DNA of 22,763 bases from CAZECE01 sp964510525 (GCA_964510525.1 CAZECE010000036.1:1-22763); one strand, 5' to 3'; numbered from the stretch's first letter, positions 8,063 through 15,297 are shown. Numbers and translations are program-made. Notes: generated by a model from the sequence alone, not told the origin.

Positions 8063-10187
8063 AACCCCTAATTCCTAATCGGAGCGTCAATGCACGCCTC
8101 GCCTGCTTAAGACTCCAAACCAGCGCCATGTGATTTAGGTATTTAAAGCCTGATACCGACGTTCTCATTTGGGAAGCCAGCTCATTCAGATAACCAATCG
8201 ACTGAGACGTGACTGAGGTCACTTCCGTGGTTTGAGAAGTAATTTCTTGAATGACATTCATCGTTTTTGAAATCTGACCAGCGGAACCGGCTTGCTGGCG
8301 AGCTGCATTCGATATGTTCTGAATTAATTGCGCTAAGTTAGTCGATACCGTTTCAATTTCGCCCAGTGCAACCCCCGCATCCTCGGCCTGATCAGCACCA
8401 CGTACCACCTGAGTTGTGGTTTGTTCCATGGAAATAACCGCTTCATGAGTATCGGTTTGAATGGTTTTTACCAGGGCTTCAATCTGTTTTGTTGCAGCGG
8501 AGGCACGTTCCGCCAAACGCTGAACCTCATCCGCCACCACCGCAAAGCCTCGACCGGCATCCCCTGCCATCGATGCCTGAATGGCCGCATTCAATGCCAA
8601 AATGTTGGTTTGATCTGCAATGTCGTTAATCAACGAAACAATGTCACCAATTTCCTGGGATGACTCACCTAAGCGTTTAATTCGCTTGGACGTATCTTGA
8701 ATCTGCTCACGAATCGTATCCATACCGCGAATGGTCGCCTGTACCACGTCGGTGCCTTTTTTTGCAATACTCACTGAGCGTTCCGCAACCGCAGCCGATT
8801 CCAGAGCGTTTGCAGATACCTGATCAATAGACAAGGCCATTTCATTAATCGCCGCAGAAGCGCCCGCAATTTCTTGAGCCTGATGATCTGAAGCTTCTGC
8901 CAACGCTTTGGCGGTACCTTCCGTTTCTTCGGCGGCATTACTGACTTGCACCGACGTTTGATTGATCGTTGATACCAAACTCCTGAGCTGATCAATGGTA
9001 AAGTTAATGGAATCTGCGATCGCACCGGTAAAATCTTCTGTCACAGTCGTTTCTACGGTCAAATCACCATCTGCCAAATCCCCCAATTCATCTAATAACC
9101 TTAAGATGGCTTGCTGGTTGCGCTGGTTCGCCTGCTCTTCTTCCGCACGCATTTGCGCTTCTGCTTCAAATAATGAGCGTGTTTTCTTGTTGGCTTCAGA
9201 AAACATAAAACCCAGAATCGCCACACCCATGATGGCAATCACAACACCTAAGACAATCAAAAGACGTCCCAGCTCTTCTTTCTCTAAACCCATCTGGAGC
9301 TCTTCTGCAATCAAGGCCAACGCATTCATACGCTGCAACACATCAACTTCATTTGTTTTGATTGCTTTAATTGTTTTCGCTTCTTTCAAAATAGGCACAA
9401 TTAATGTGTTGGCCTGTTTGTAAAGCTTATCAATTGAGGATAAAGCATCATTGATGGCTGAAGCATTAGAGCGGGGAATATCAATCCCTTTCAAGCGCAG
9501 ACTTTGTTCTTTCAATGTGCGCTGAAAAGATTCCACTTTTTTTGCCAAATTAATAACATCAACATTTTCCTGCGTACGAAAAACACCGAAAACGCCATCC
9601 AAATCTCGCATAATTGTTTCAGCAAGAACGATTTGGCTTTGAGCCTTAACGACATCTGATGCCAGGGCTTTAGAATCCATGAGTTTGTTCACGACGGTTT
9701 CATAATGCGATTGAATTTTTGGGAAAAGTGCATTCAATGACAACGCTGATTGATACATTTTCAGATAATCAATTTGACGTTCACTGGTCGACAACAAAAT
9801 AGAATTCACGACCTGCCAGTTTTGGCTTAATTCAATTACAGACGCTCGATTCTCAGCAACAGTAGGAAATGTTTTTGTCAACGATTGCGACTCTGAGTCA
9901 TACCCCATTGCGCCAACGATGGCAGAGAAATCTTCTCGAGACTTGGATAGCACCGAAAAATCTTCCGCAGAGCCGGAAACAGCACCTGAAACATGAAGAG
10001 AAATACGCTCTGACAGCAAACGCAATGCCGTTACATCATCGATAAACTTGCCTTTTACATTCAGCAAGCTGCCTGCGTACCAAAAAACAGAAAGGGAGAC
10101 CAAAAGACAAACAACAAGAATGACGACATACTTTAGGTAAACCGCCGACGCTTCATTCCCTTCTTTTCGAGGATTTAATAATGACAT
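8031..10187 (-). CDS. pilJ: Type IV pilus methyl-accepting chemotaxis protein PilJ
   Basis: A 718-residue inner-membrane chemoreceptor that feeds the ChpA kinase. The sequence shows a short cytoplasmic N-terminus, a first membrane helix at about residues 20-42 (VVILVVCLLVSLSVFWYAG), a periplasmic PilJ-type sensor region, and a second helix at about 308-330. A HAMP-like linker and a coiled-coil signalling domain follow. The hairpin tip, with DQTNILALNAAI at D525 and GRGFAVVADEVQRLA near 544-558, is the CheW/CheA contact site of all such receptors. The start ATG at 10187 has AGGAG 7 nt upstream. The conserved core ends at SGFK, residue 682, which is where the Pseudomonas protein finishes. Here the frame runs on for 36 further residues, rich in Arg and Leu, and overlaps the chpA start by 32 bp. 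A one-base shift at the TTTAAA there would meet a stop at once. pilK, the methyltransferase gene normally next, is absent. Confidence 0.95.
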   Translation of the reverse strand: MSLLNPRKEGNEASAVYLKYVVILVVCLLVSLSVFWYAGSLLNVKGKFIDDVTALRLLSERISLHVSGAVSGSAEDFSVLSKSREDFSAIVGAMGYDSESQSLTKTFPTVAENRASVIELSQNWQVVNSILLSTSERQIDYLKMYQSALSLNALFPKIQSHYETVVNKLMDSKALASDVVKAQSQIVLAETIMRDLDGVFGVFRTQENVDVINLAKKVESFQRTLKEQSLRLKGIDIPRSNASAINDALSSIDKLYKQANTLIVPILKEAKTIKAIKTNEVDVLQRMNALALIAEELQMGLEKEELGRLLIVLGVVIAIMGVAILGFMFSEANKKTRSLFEAEAQMRAEEEQANQRNQQAILRLLDELGDLADGDLTVETTVTEDFTGAIADSINFTIDQLRSLVSTINQTSVQVSNAAEETEGTAKALAEASDHQAQEIAGASAAINEMALSIDQVSANALESAAVAERSVSIAKKGTDVVQATIRGMDTIREQIQDTSKRIKRLGESSQEIGDIVSLINDIADQTNILALNAAIQASMAGDAGRGFAVVADEVQRLAERASAATKQIEALVKTIQTDTHEAVISMEQTTTQVVRGADQAEDAGVALGEIETVSTNLAQLIQNISNAARQQAGSAGQISKTMNVIQEITSQTTEVTSVTSQSIGYLNELASQMRTSVSGFKYLNHMALVWSLKQARRALTLRLGIRGYGQLPRFSSS

Positions 10188-10243
10188 TGGCAGCTCCTAG
10201 CCATACTCCTAACATCCATCAATAGATTGCATAAAGATTCATT

Positions 10244-10257
10244 AACATAAATATGTT
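10244..10257. promoter_or_regulatory. 14-bp perfect palindrome in the pilI-pilJ gap
   Basis: AACATA-AA-TATGTT is a perfect inverted repeat in the 118-bp gap between pilI and pilJ, the only sizeable gap in the operon. It lies about 57 bp upstream of the pilJ start codon. A regulator site is possible but unproven; the AT-rich gap may also hold an internal promoter, though I see no clear -35/-10 pair. The half-site ATGTTCGC-ATAA recurs upstream of mshE. Confidence 0.3.
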
Positions 10258-10305
10258 CGCTATAACAACAATAGCCAAGAATCGGCCATTTCACCTAAAT
10301 AATTA

Positions 10306-10866
10306 TTAATTAAATACGCGTTCTTCTGCTTCTAGCGTCATGAATTCAGTATTTTTAAATAACAACAAAGGACTGAAGATCGGCCATTTCTTCTCTCCGA
10401 CGGAGTACCCTCCGGTAATAAAAGGCCGTATGTGTTGATCCATCACTCTGACTTGTGGCAAAAAACTATCAACTAAGAAATGCTGCATACCCAACACTTC
10501 ATCAACGATAACACCGGCCACATGCTCATTAGACTCAATCAAAAAAAGACGCTGTCTTTTTAATTGCACCGCACTCATTCGACCATAAAAAAACTGCATT
10601 AAATCGATCACAGGTACCAAGCGCCCCCGAACATTGCCCAATCCTTTTACCCAAGGATGAACTCCTGGGACAGTGGTCAATCGAGGAATTTCCAAAATTT
10701 CAGCAATTTCATCGATAGGGCTGACATAATAAAAACCGTTTAAAGAAAAACCAATGCCAGACCAACTTTTTTGTGGCTCTCGACTTAACGGCAATACAGG
10801 CTGACGCTCCCGGACTTGGTGATCCAAATCAACCAACATTTGAAAAGCCTTGCTATTTTTTGGCAC
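10306..10866 (-). CDS. pilI: CheW-like adaptor protein PilI
   Basis: A 186-residue single CheW-domain protein that links the PilJ receptor to the ChpA kinase at the cytoplasmic face of the membrane. The segments SWSGIGFSLNGFYYVSP, LPG/VPG-type VPGVHPWVKGLGNVRG with RLVPVIDL, and GVIVDEVLGMQHF are the PilI versions of the conserved CheW strands. VRGRLVPVIDL is the canonical CheW core. The start is a GTG at 10866. This start makes the N-terminus (KAFQMLVDLD) line up with Pseudomonas PilI, and an AGGGG lies about 9 nt upstream. The next in-frame ATG, nine codons later, would cut into the conserved part. pilI follows pilH by only 12 bp, so the two are in one transcript. Confidence 0.93.
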   Translation of the reverse strand: MPKNSKAFQMLVDLDHQVRERQPVLPLSREPQKSWSGIGFSLNGFYYVSPIDEIAEILEIPRLTTVPGVHPWVKGLGNVRGRLVPVIDLMQFFYGRMSAVQLKRQRLFLIESNEHVAGVIVDEVLGMQHFLVDSFLPQVRVMDQHIRPFITGGYSVGEKKWPIFSPLLLFKNTEFMTLEAEERVFN

Positions 10867-10878
10867 GACTCAACACCC

Positions 10879-11241
10879 CTAATCCATGGCTTTTTTGATC
10901 GTTTCAATCAGCAATGTTTCATCAATAGGCTTGGTTAAATAATCTTTCGCACCCTGGCGATGACCCCATACCTTATCAGCATGCTGATCTTTCGTGGTCA
11001 CAATTATGACGGGAATATGCGCAGTTTCTTGACTTTTTGTCAGTTGACGAGTGGCTTGAAAACCATTGAGGCCCGGCATCACCACATCCATTAAAATAAG
11101 GTCTGGCTGGATTTCTTGTGCCTTTTCCAGGCCCTCAACCGCATTTTCTGCCACGATTACTTCAAATCCGTGTTTTTCTAAAATGCTGCTAAACCGGTAC
11201 GAATCCGTTGGCGAATCATCAACTATTAAAATCTGTACCAT
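10879..11241 (-). CDS. pilH: Type IV pilus response regulator PilH
   Basis: A 120-residue stand-alone CheY-like receiver domain. It has the acidic pair D8-D9, the phospho-acceptor D52 in LILMDVVMPGLNG, the switch threonine in VIIVTTKDQ, and the lysine in DYLTKPID. There is no output domain. In Pseudomonas PilH is the second receiver of the Pil-Chp pathway, opposing or draining phosphate from PilG. Its ATG overlaps the pilG stop codon by one base (TAATG), an arrangement that favours coupled translation and balanced amounts of the two regulators. Length and motif positions agree with Pseudomonas PilH, which is 121 residues. Confidence 0.94.
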   Translation of the reverse strand: MVQILIVDDSPTDSYRFSSILEKHGFEVIVAENAVEGLEKAQEIQPDLILMDVVMPGLNGFQATRQLTKSQETAHIPVIIVTTKDQHADKVWGHRQGAKDYLTKPIDETLLIETIKKAMD

Positions 11242-11618
11242 TACTGATCCACGTATTTTTTGATCGCACCTAACAGCTCATCTTTACTGAAAGGTTTTGT
11301 CAGGTATTCATCTGATCCGACAATCCGGCCCTTCGCTTTATCAAACAAACCATCCTTACTCGACAACATGATGACAGGCGTTGATTTAAAAACACTGTTG
11401 TTTTTAATTAACGCGCAAGTTTGGTAGCCATCCAGACGAGGCATCATGATATCAACAAAAATAATATTAGGATGAGTGTCCGCAATTTTGGCTAACGCAT
11501 CAAAGCCATCAATGGCCGTAATCACTTCACAGCCCACTTTTTTCAGTAAGGTTTCAGCCGTTCGTCGGATGGTTTTACTGTCATCGATAACCATCACTTT
11601 TAAATTTTCAAATTCCAT
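11241..11618 (-). CDS. pilG: Type IV pilus response regulator PilG
   Basis: A CheY-like receiver of 125 residues and the first gene of the pil-chp operon. It is nearly identical in pattern to Pseudomonas PilG: VMVIDDSKTIRRTAETLLKK, phospho-acceptor D56 in FVDIMMPRLDGYQTC, VIMLSSKDGLFDKAKG, and DEYLTKPFSKDELL. PilG promotes pilus extension in Pseudomonas and acts with FimV/FimL on cAMP production. I chose the ATG at 11618, because AAGG lies 9 nt upstream and because the protein then begins (MEFENLKVMV) close to where Pseudomonas PilG does. An in-frame GTG at 11645 would add nine residues but lacks a ribosome-binding site. The gene is divergent from gshB, as in Pseudomonas. Confidence 0.94.
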   Translation of the reverse strand: MEFENLKVMVIDDSKTIRRTAETLLKKVGCEVITAIDGFDALAKIADTHPNIIFVDIMMPRLDGYQTCALIKNNSVFKSTPVIMLSSKDGLFDKAKGRIVGSDEYLTKPFSKDELLGAIKKYVDQ

Positions 11619-11692
11619 TACAGAGAGCCTTGATTTATCCTGCACCGATCGACCGACTCTGATTGAACCCGATCGACTAATAGTGCGTCGTT

Positions 11693-11720
11693 TTTACGCC
11701 TATCCCTAATTAGTTATAAT
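11693..11720 (+). promoter_or_regulatory. Putative sigma-70 promoter for gshB
   Basis: TTTACG (11693-11698) and a perfect TATAAT (11715-11720) are 16 bp apart, pointing towards gshB. Transcription would start near 11727, leaving a leader of about 138 nt. The -10 box is strong, the -35 box only partial. Confidence 0.45.
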
Positions 11721-11741
11721 CTGCGATTTTGGTTAGCGCAA
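11713..11741 (-). promoter_or_regulatory. Putative promoter of the pil-chp operon, overlapping the gshB promoter
   Basis: On the minus strand TTGCGC (11741-11736) and TATAAC (11718-11713) are 17 bp apart and face pilG. Its -10 box shares bases with the -10 of the gshB promoter on the other strand, so the two would compete. The -35 lies within an imperfect 14-bp palindrome, GGTTAGCGCAAACC (11731-11744), which could be an operator. This is motif reading only. Confidence 0.4.
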
Positions 11742-11864
11742 ACCGATTCCAATGATAATGTCTACTGCTGTGCAAATTTATACCTAAAAAGCCGCATGCA
11801 GGCTTAAAACGACTCGACAAAAACGTAAGGCAAATAAATAGCAAGGCAAGCAAAGGAAACAACC

Positions 11865-12809
11865 ATGACATTGAAAGTCGGGATCATTATGGATCCCATC
11901 CAAAACATGCAATATCAAAAAGACAGCACTCTCGCCATGTGCTGGGAAGCCGAACATCGGGATTGGACGTTATTCCATATTTTGGCGGAAGACTTATATC
12001 TAGAAAATGAATCCTGCTATGCCAATGCCCAGGCCCTAACAACCTACCAAGACCCAAAAAAATGGTATCGGCTGGCCCAAAAACAACAGATGGCCATCGA
12101 TACATTCGATGTCCTCTTAATGCGCAAAGACCCTCCCTTTGACATGACTTATGTTCATGCCACTTACTTCCTAGAAAAAGCTCAGGAACAAGGCGTTTTA
12201 GTGGTCAACAATCCAAAAAGTCTGCGCGATCATAATGAAAAGTTATTAGCGCTCAAGTTCCCTAATTGCTGCACAGACACCCTGGTATCAAGCCAACCCG
12301 GACCTATTCAGGACTTTTCAAAGCAGCACGGCGATATTATTTTAAAACCTCTGGATGGCATGGGTGGGCGGGGAATTTTCAAAGTAAATGCCTCTGGAGA
12401 AAACTTATCGAGCTGCATCGAGTTATTAACCGATCATTACCGTCAACCCATCATGGCGCAACGTTTTATCCCAGACATTTCTGCTGGCGACAAGCGCATT
12501 TTAATGGTCAATGGGCACCCTATTCCCTACGCCTTAGCCAGGATTCCCAAAGCCGGTGAAATACGAGGCAACCTGGCAGCAGGGGGCACAGGAAAAGGTC
12601 AGCCCCTATCTCAGCGCGACCAAGAGATCGCCGAGACTGTGGGACCATTTTTACGTCAGGAAGGGATCTTATTCGCAGGTTTGGATGTGATCGGAGACTA
12701 TCTCACAGAAGTCAATATCACCAGCCCAACGTGTATCCGAGAGCTAGACGCGCAATTCAACCTCAACATTGCCCGTAATCTGCTAGACGCTATCGAAAAA
12801 ACATTATGA
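11865..12809 (+). CDS. gshB: Glutathione synthetase
   Basis: A 314-residue cytoplasmic enzyme that joins gamma-glutamylcysteine and glycine with ATP, the last step of glutathione synthesis. The N-terminal MTLKVGIIMDPIQNM matches the family start (kiGivMDpi..i). The ATP-grasp glycine-rich loop is DGMGGRGIF at residues 164-172, preceded by IILKPL. Downstream are the substrate and metal motifs DKRILMVNG and GNLAAGGTGK, and the closing VNITSPTCIRELD. Length agrees with E. coli GshB (316). The ATG at 11865 has AAAGGAAA just upstream. The gene is divergent from pilG and followed by tonB, as in Pseudomonas. Confidence 0.97.
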   Translation: MTLKVGIIMDPIQNMQYQKDSTLAMCWEAEHRDWTLFHILAEDLYLENESCYANAQALTTYQDPKKWYRLAQKQQMAIDTFDVLLMRKDPPFDMTYVHATYFLEKAQEQGVLVVNNPKSLRDHNEKLLALKFPNCCTDTLVSSQPGPIQDFSKQHGDIILKPLDGMGGRGIFKVNASGENLSSCIELLTDHYRQPIMAQRFIPDISAGDKRILMVNGHPIPYALARIPKAGEIRGNLAAGGTGKGQPLSQRDQEIAETVGPFLRQEGILFAGLDVIGDYLTEVNITSPTCIRELDAQFNLNIARNLLDAIEKTL

Positions 12810-12841
12810 AAAAACATATATGAAAAAGCGTTATAAAAAAA
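12801..12841. repeat. A-rich imperfect triplicate after gshB
   Basis: Three loose copies of a 13-14 bp unit (ACATTATGAAAAA, ACATATATGAAAAA, GCGTTATAAAAAA) run from the last codons of gshB into the gap. No hairpin or T-run terminator is visible here. It resembles the other short tandem repeats of the window but is more decayed. Confidence 0.4.
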
Positions 12842-12886
12842 CAGGATGAGGTTGCAACTTAGCCCTTAAGCATCAATGACACCCGC

Positions 12887-12892
12887 TATACT
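12887..12892 (+). promoter_or_regulatory. Putative -10 element upstream of tonB
   Basis: TATACT lies 33 bp before the tonB start codon within the 116-bp gshB-tonB gap. No good -35 is found at 16-18 bp; TTAAGC at 12866-12871 leaves a 15-bp spacer. A separate tonB promoter is therefore only possible. Confidence 0.3.
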
Positions 12893-12925
12893 GAACGGAT
12901 AAAACACCACTCCGTCTTATTTTCT

Positions 12926-13825
12926 ATGGCTCAAACCTTATCAACACCCTTAAATCCTCAGCCACTTCACGCGGCACACGATGGAATGCATTTTGCCATG
13001 TTTATAGCCCTTGCTGTCCATGGCATCCTGATTTTTGGTCTTGCGTTTACCCCACCCCCACCGCCCCCCCCTGCGGCCTCGTTAGAAGTCACATTGGCCA
13101 GCTTCAAACACGACAAAGCCCCTGATGAGGCCGACTTCATTGCCCAAGCCAATCAGCAAGGCAGCGGCACCTTGGATGAAGCTGCATTACCCTCCACTAC
13201 CGAGCTAGCGGATTTCCAAAGCAACGAAGCGCATGTCATTACCCCACCAAAACCCCAGCAAAAAGCCACCTCAAGCCCCAAATCCCACAACATCATCACA
13301 TCAAGGCTCAGCCACCAAAAAGAGGACGCGTTAGAAGACAAACCAGAAGAAGAGGCTGCAGAGCAGACCCCCGAAACCGAGTGGTGGTCCATTACAGAAC
13401 GCAGCAAAGAGATCGCCAGCCTAGAAGCCCAGCTAAGAGAATCGCTTCAGTTACATGCCAAGCGGCCTAAAATTCGACAAGTAACCGCCGCCTCCACCCG
13501 ACAATCCGATGATGCTGAGTATCTAGATGCTTGGCGCAATAAAGTGGAAGCCATTGCCAACCAAAACTACCCCCAGTTAGGCATCGATCAACTTTGGGGT
13601 GAGCTCAGATTAATGGTCGCCGTCAATAAAAATGGCACCATTCACAGCATCAAGCTGCTCGAATCGTCCGGTATAGAGCAACTCGATAAGGCCGCCCTTC
13701 GAATTGTAAGAATGGCCGCGCCCTTTGACCCCTTCCCACCTGAGATGCGCAAAAATACCGATATCCTGCAGATCATCCGCACCTGGCGCAACGAGGCCGG
13801 TCGCTATGTTGCGGAATTTGAATAA
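12926..13825 (+). CDS. tonB: TonB-family energy transducer, probable pilus-associated TonB3 type
   Basis: A 299-residue protein with TonB layout. A short cytoplasmic N-terminus is followed by one membrane helix (about 22-41), seven prolines (43-49), and a long periplasmic linker rich in Ala, Glu, Gln, Ser and Lys. The C-terminal TonB domain spans about 205-299, with YLDAWRNKVEAIANQNYP, GELRLMVAVNKNGTI and LESSGIEQLDKAALRIVRMAAPF. TonB proteins pass inner-membrane proton-motive energy to outer-membrane partners. No exbB or exbD is adjacent. In Pseudomonas the gene at this position (PA0406, tonB3) is needed for normal twitching motility and pilus assembly, so a pilus role is likely by position. 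The ATG at 12926 lacks a clear ribosome-binding site. Met21, at the edge of the helix, is an alternative start but would leave almost no cytoplasmic segment. Confidence 0.88.
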   Translation: MAQTLSTPLNPQPLHAAHDGMHFAMFIALAVHGILIFGLAFTPPPPPPPAASLEVTLASFKHDKAPDEADFIAQANQQGSGTLDEAALPSTTELADFQSNEAHVITPPKPQQKATSSPKSHNIITSRLSHQKEDALEDKPEEEAAEQTPETEWWSITERSKEIASLEAQLRESLQLHAKRPKIRQVTAASTRQSDDAEYLDAWRNKVEAIANQNYPQLGIDQLWGELRLMVAVNKNGTIHSIKLLESSGIEQLDKAALRIVRMAAPFDPFPPEMRKNTDILQIIRTWRNEAGRYVAEFE

Positions 13826-13846
13826 GCCGAATAATTCCCAGGCAAT

Positions 13847-13882
13847 CAAGGACACTTTACAAACCAAGGTCACTTTACAAAC
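13847..13882. repeat. 18-bp tandem duplication in the tonB-yqgE gap
   Basis: CAAGGACACTTTACAAAC (13847-13864) is followed at once by CAAGGTCACTTTACAAAC (13865-13882), one mismatch in 18. It lies in the 135-bp intergenic stretch. No promoter or terminator is clear in it. Confidence 0.75.
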
Positions 13883-13960
13883 AGAGCAAACTTGCATATC
13901 GTATGGCCTGTTTTCAATGAGACGCGCTTTTTCTAGGCAACAATCGAATCCGAGGCAATG

Positions 13961-14566
13961 ATGGAATCTTTGAACAGCATTCAAATGGAAATGACTCAGC
14001 CAATCGACTTAATGACCCCATCTAACCATTTACTTGTCGCCTTACCACAACTGTCAGACCCCTATTTTTCACAATCGATCACCTTGCTGTGTGAACATAA
14101 TGACACCGGCGCCTTGGGCCTCGTAGTGAACCGTCCTTCTGATAACACCTTAGGTGACATGCTCAAACAGCTGGGCCTGCCTTGCCCTGAACATTTAGAA
14201 CATCGAAAAGTCTACAATGGTGGCCCCGTCGGCCTTGAGCGTGGTTTTGTATTGCACACAGATCAATCTGAATGGCGCAACACCATTGACTTGAGAGCCG
14301 ATGGTTCCTTAAAACTGACCACCTCAAGAGACATTATTGAAGCCATTGGTAACGATGCCGGCCCAGATCAATTCATGCTGGTATTCGGCTATGCCGGTTG
14401 GGCCGCCGGCCAATTAGAACAGGAAATGGACAAAAATGCCTGGATAACCACACAAATAGGGCAAGATTTATTGTTCAACACGCCCCCAGAAGACCGTTGG
14501 CACAAAGCGATCAACTCTTTGGGCTTTAATATGTCCCAACTCAGCCCTGAAGTTGGGCACTGTTAA
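13961..14566 (+). CDS. yqgE: YqgE/AlgH family protein (UPF0301, DUF179)
   Basis: A protein of 201 residues from the chosen start. The family is widespread in proteobacteria and has no established biochemical activity; AlgH was named for an effect on alginate in Pseudomonas. Recognisable family motifs are HLLVALPQLSDPYFSQSITLLCEHNDTGALGLVVNRPSD, then VYNGGPVGLERGFVLHT, and FGYAGWAAGQLEQEM. Two ATGs stand side by side at 13958 and 13961; the second has GAGG at a usable 5-nt distance, so I prefer it. The family usually starts nearer HLLVALP, so Met codons at 13988 or 13994 or later remain possible. It lies just upstream of ruvX (21-bp gap), the pairing seen in E. coli and Pseudomonas, so the two are probably cotranscribed. 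Confidence 0.92.
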   Translation: MESLNSIQMEMTQPIDLMTPSNHLLVALPQLSDPYFSQSITLLCEHNDTGALGLVVNRPSDNTLGDMLKQLGLPCPEHLEHRKVYNGGPVGLERGFVLHTDQSEWRNTIDLRADGSLKLTTSRDIIEAIGNDAGPDQFMLVFGYAGWAAGQLEQEMDKNAWITTQIGQDLLFNTPPEDRWHKAINSLGFNMSQLSPEVGHC

Positions 14567-14587
14567 AGGCATCTCTGTTTACCAATC

Positions 14588-15019
14588 ATGCCGACCAGCA
14601 TCTTGGCGTTCGATTTTGGCCACAAAAAAATCGGCATCGCATTTGGCCAATCCATTACGGGCACCGCCAACCCGATCAACGTCTTACACTACAAATCCGA
14701 CCAAGCCTTATGGCCCAAACTTGAGCCTTACATCACACAATGGCACCCCACTCACTTGCTAGTCGGCATCCCCTTGAATATGGATGACAGCCCCAGTGAC
14801 ATGACGGTCGCCTGCCAAGATTTTTGTCGCTACTTAAAGAAACACACCCAGCTCCCTGTGATCACTATCGATGAGAGGCTCAGCACTCGAGCCGCACGCT
14901 GGCAATTAGACAGCAACTCCAACACGTCCAACCGTTCCAAAAAAAACCGCTCTCAGCCTGTCGACGCCATTGCCGCGCAGGTTTTGATCGAGAATTGGTT
15001 TCAAGCCCATCAAGGTTAA
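14588..15019 (+). CDS. ruvX: Holliday junction resolvase-like protein RuvX/YqgF
   Basis: A 143-residue RNase H-fold protein. The family acts in 16S rRNA 5'-end maturation in E. coli (YqgF) and as a Holliday junction-type nuclease in other species. The acidic catalytic residues are where expected: D9 in LAFDFGHKKIGIAFG, E96 in ITIDERLST, and D126 in QPVDAIAAQVLIENW. The segment LLVGIPLNMDD is also typical. The ATG at 14588 gives the canonical N-terminus but has no nearby Shine-Dalgarno sequence, so translation may depend on coupling with yqgE. It ends the housekeeping string; a 278-bp gap with a palindromic element follows. Confidence 0.95.
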   Translation: MPTSILAFDFGHKKIGIAFGQSITGTANPINVLHYKSDQALWPKLEPYITQWHPTHLLVGIPLNMDDSPSDMTVACQDFCRYLKKHTQLPVITIDERLSTRAARWQLDSNSNTSNRSKKNRSQPVDAIAAQVLIENWFQAHQG

Positions 15020-15047
15020 ACGCATATCTCCCCAAGCCAAATAAATA

Positions 15048-15160
15048 CGTCACCCCAAACTTGATTTGGGGTCCAGAGGTGATGGCACTGGGCTTGAGTG
15101 AGTGCAGGATGTGACTTGAGAACATTTACCCCTGGATTCCAGATCAAGTCTGGAATGACG
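15048..15160. repeat. Paired palindromic element (REPIN/MITE-like), 113 bp
   Basis: The element is bounded by two 29-bp arms in inverted orientation, 15048-15076 and 15132-15160, with 55 bp between. Each arm begins with CGTCA at its outer end and ends with TCCAG at its inner end. Each arm is itself a hairpin around the loop CTTGA: stem CCCCAAA/TTTGGGG on the left and TTCCAGA/TCTGGAA in the right arm. The two arms differ at six positions, all transitions, and the changes fall in pairs that keep every base pair. Such inverted pairs of REP palindromes are dispersed in many proteobacterial genomes. It sits between ruvX and mshI and might also end transcription, though no T-run follows. No clear target-site duplication is visible. 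Confidence 0.75.
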
Positions 15161-15242
15161 AAAAATCAAACAAATCAAAGCGTTCTATCGTGGCGATTCC
15201 AGCGGTTACAGTCTAGTCTGTTAGTAGGGCTAAAAGTAACCT

Positions 15243-15259
15243 CAGGCTAGGACAGCCTG
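15243..15259 (+). other. Hairpin in the leader upstream of mshI
   Basis: CAGGCT-AGGAC-AGCCTG forms a 6-bp stem with a 5-base loop, 38 bp before the mshI start. No T-run follows, so it is not a standard terminator. The rest of 15161-15297 shows no convincing -35/-10 pair, so the operon promoter is not located. Confidence 0.35.
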
Positions 15260-15297
15260 CCAACACTGAACATGAAAACCCAAGATTGGAACCCAGG

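Noticed and set aside
8995..9423. A 142-codon open frame on the plus strand inside pilJ
   Set aside because: It is opposite the PilJ membrane helix and HAMP region, with a Ser/Ala/Ile-rich composition typical of antisense reading; no family resemblance.
10281..10297. Imperfect GCC/GGC inverted repeat after pilI as a terminator
   Set aside because: Only three paired bases with no T-run in the right direction; too weak to call.
15132..15160. Rho-independent terminator after ruvX
   Set aside because: The hairpin is strong, but no T-run follows on either strand and the same structure is present as an inverted mate at 15048-15076, so a dispersed repeat explains it better.
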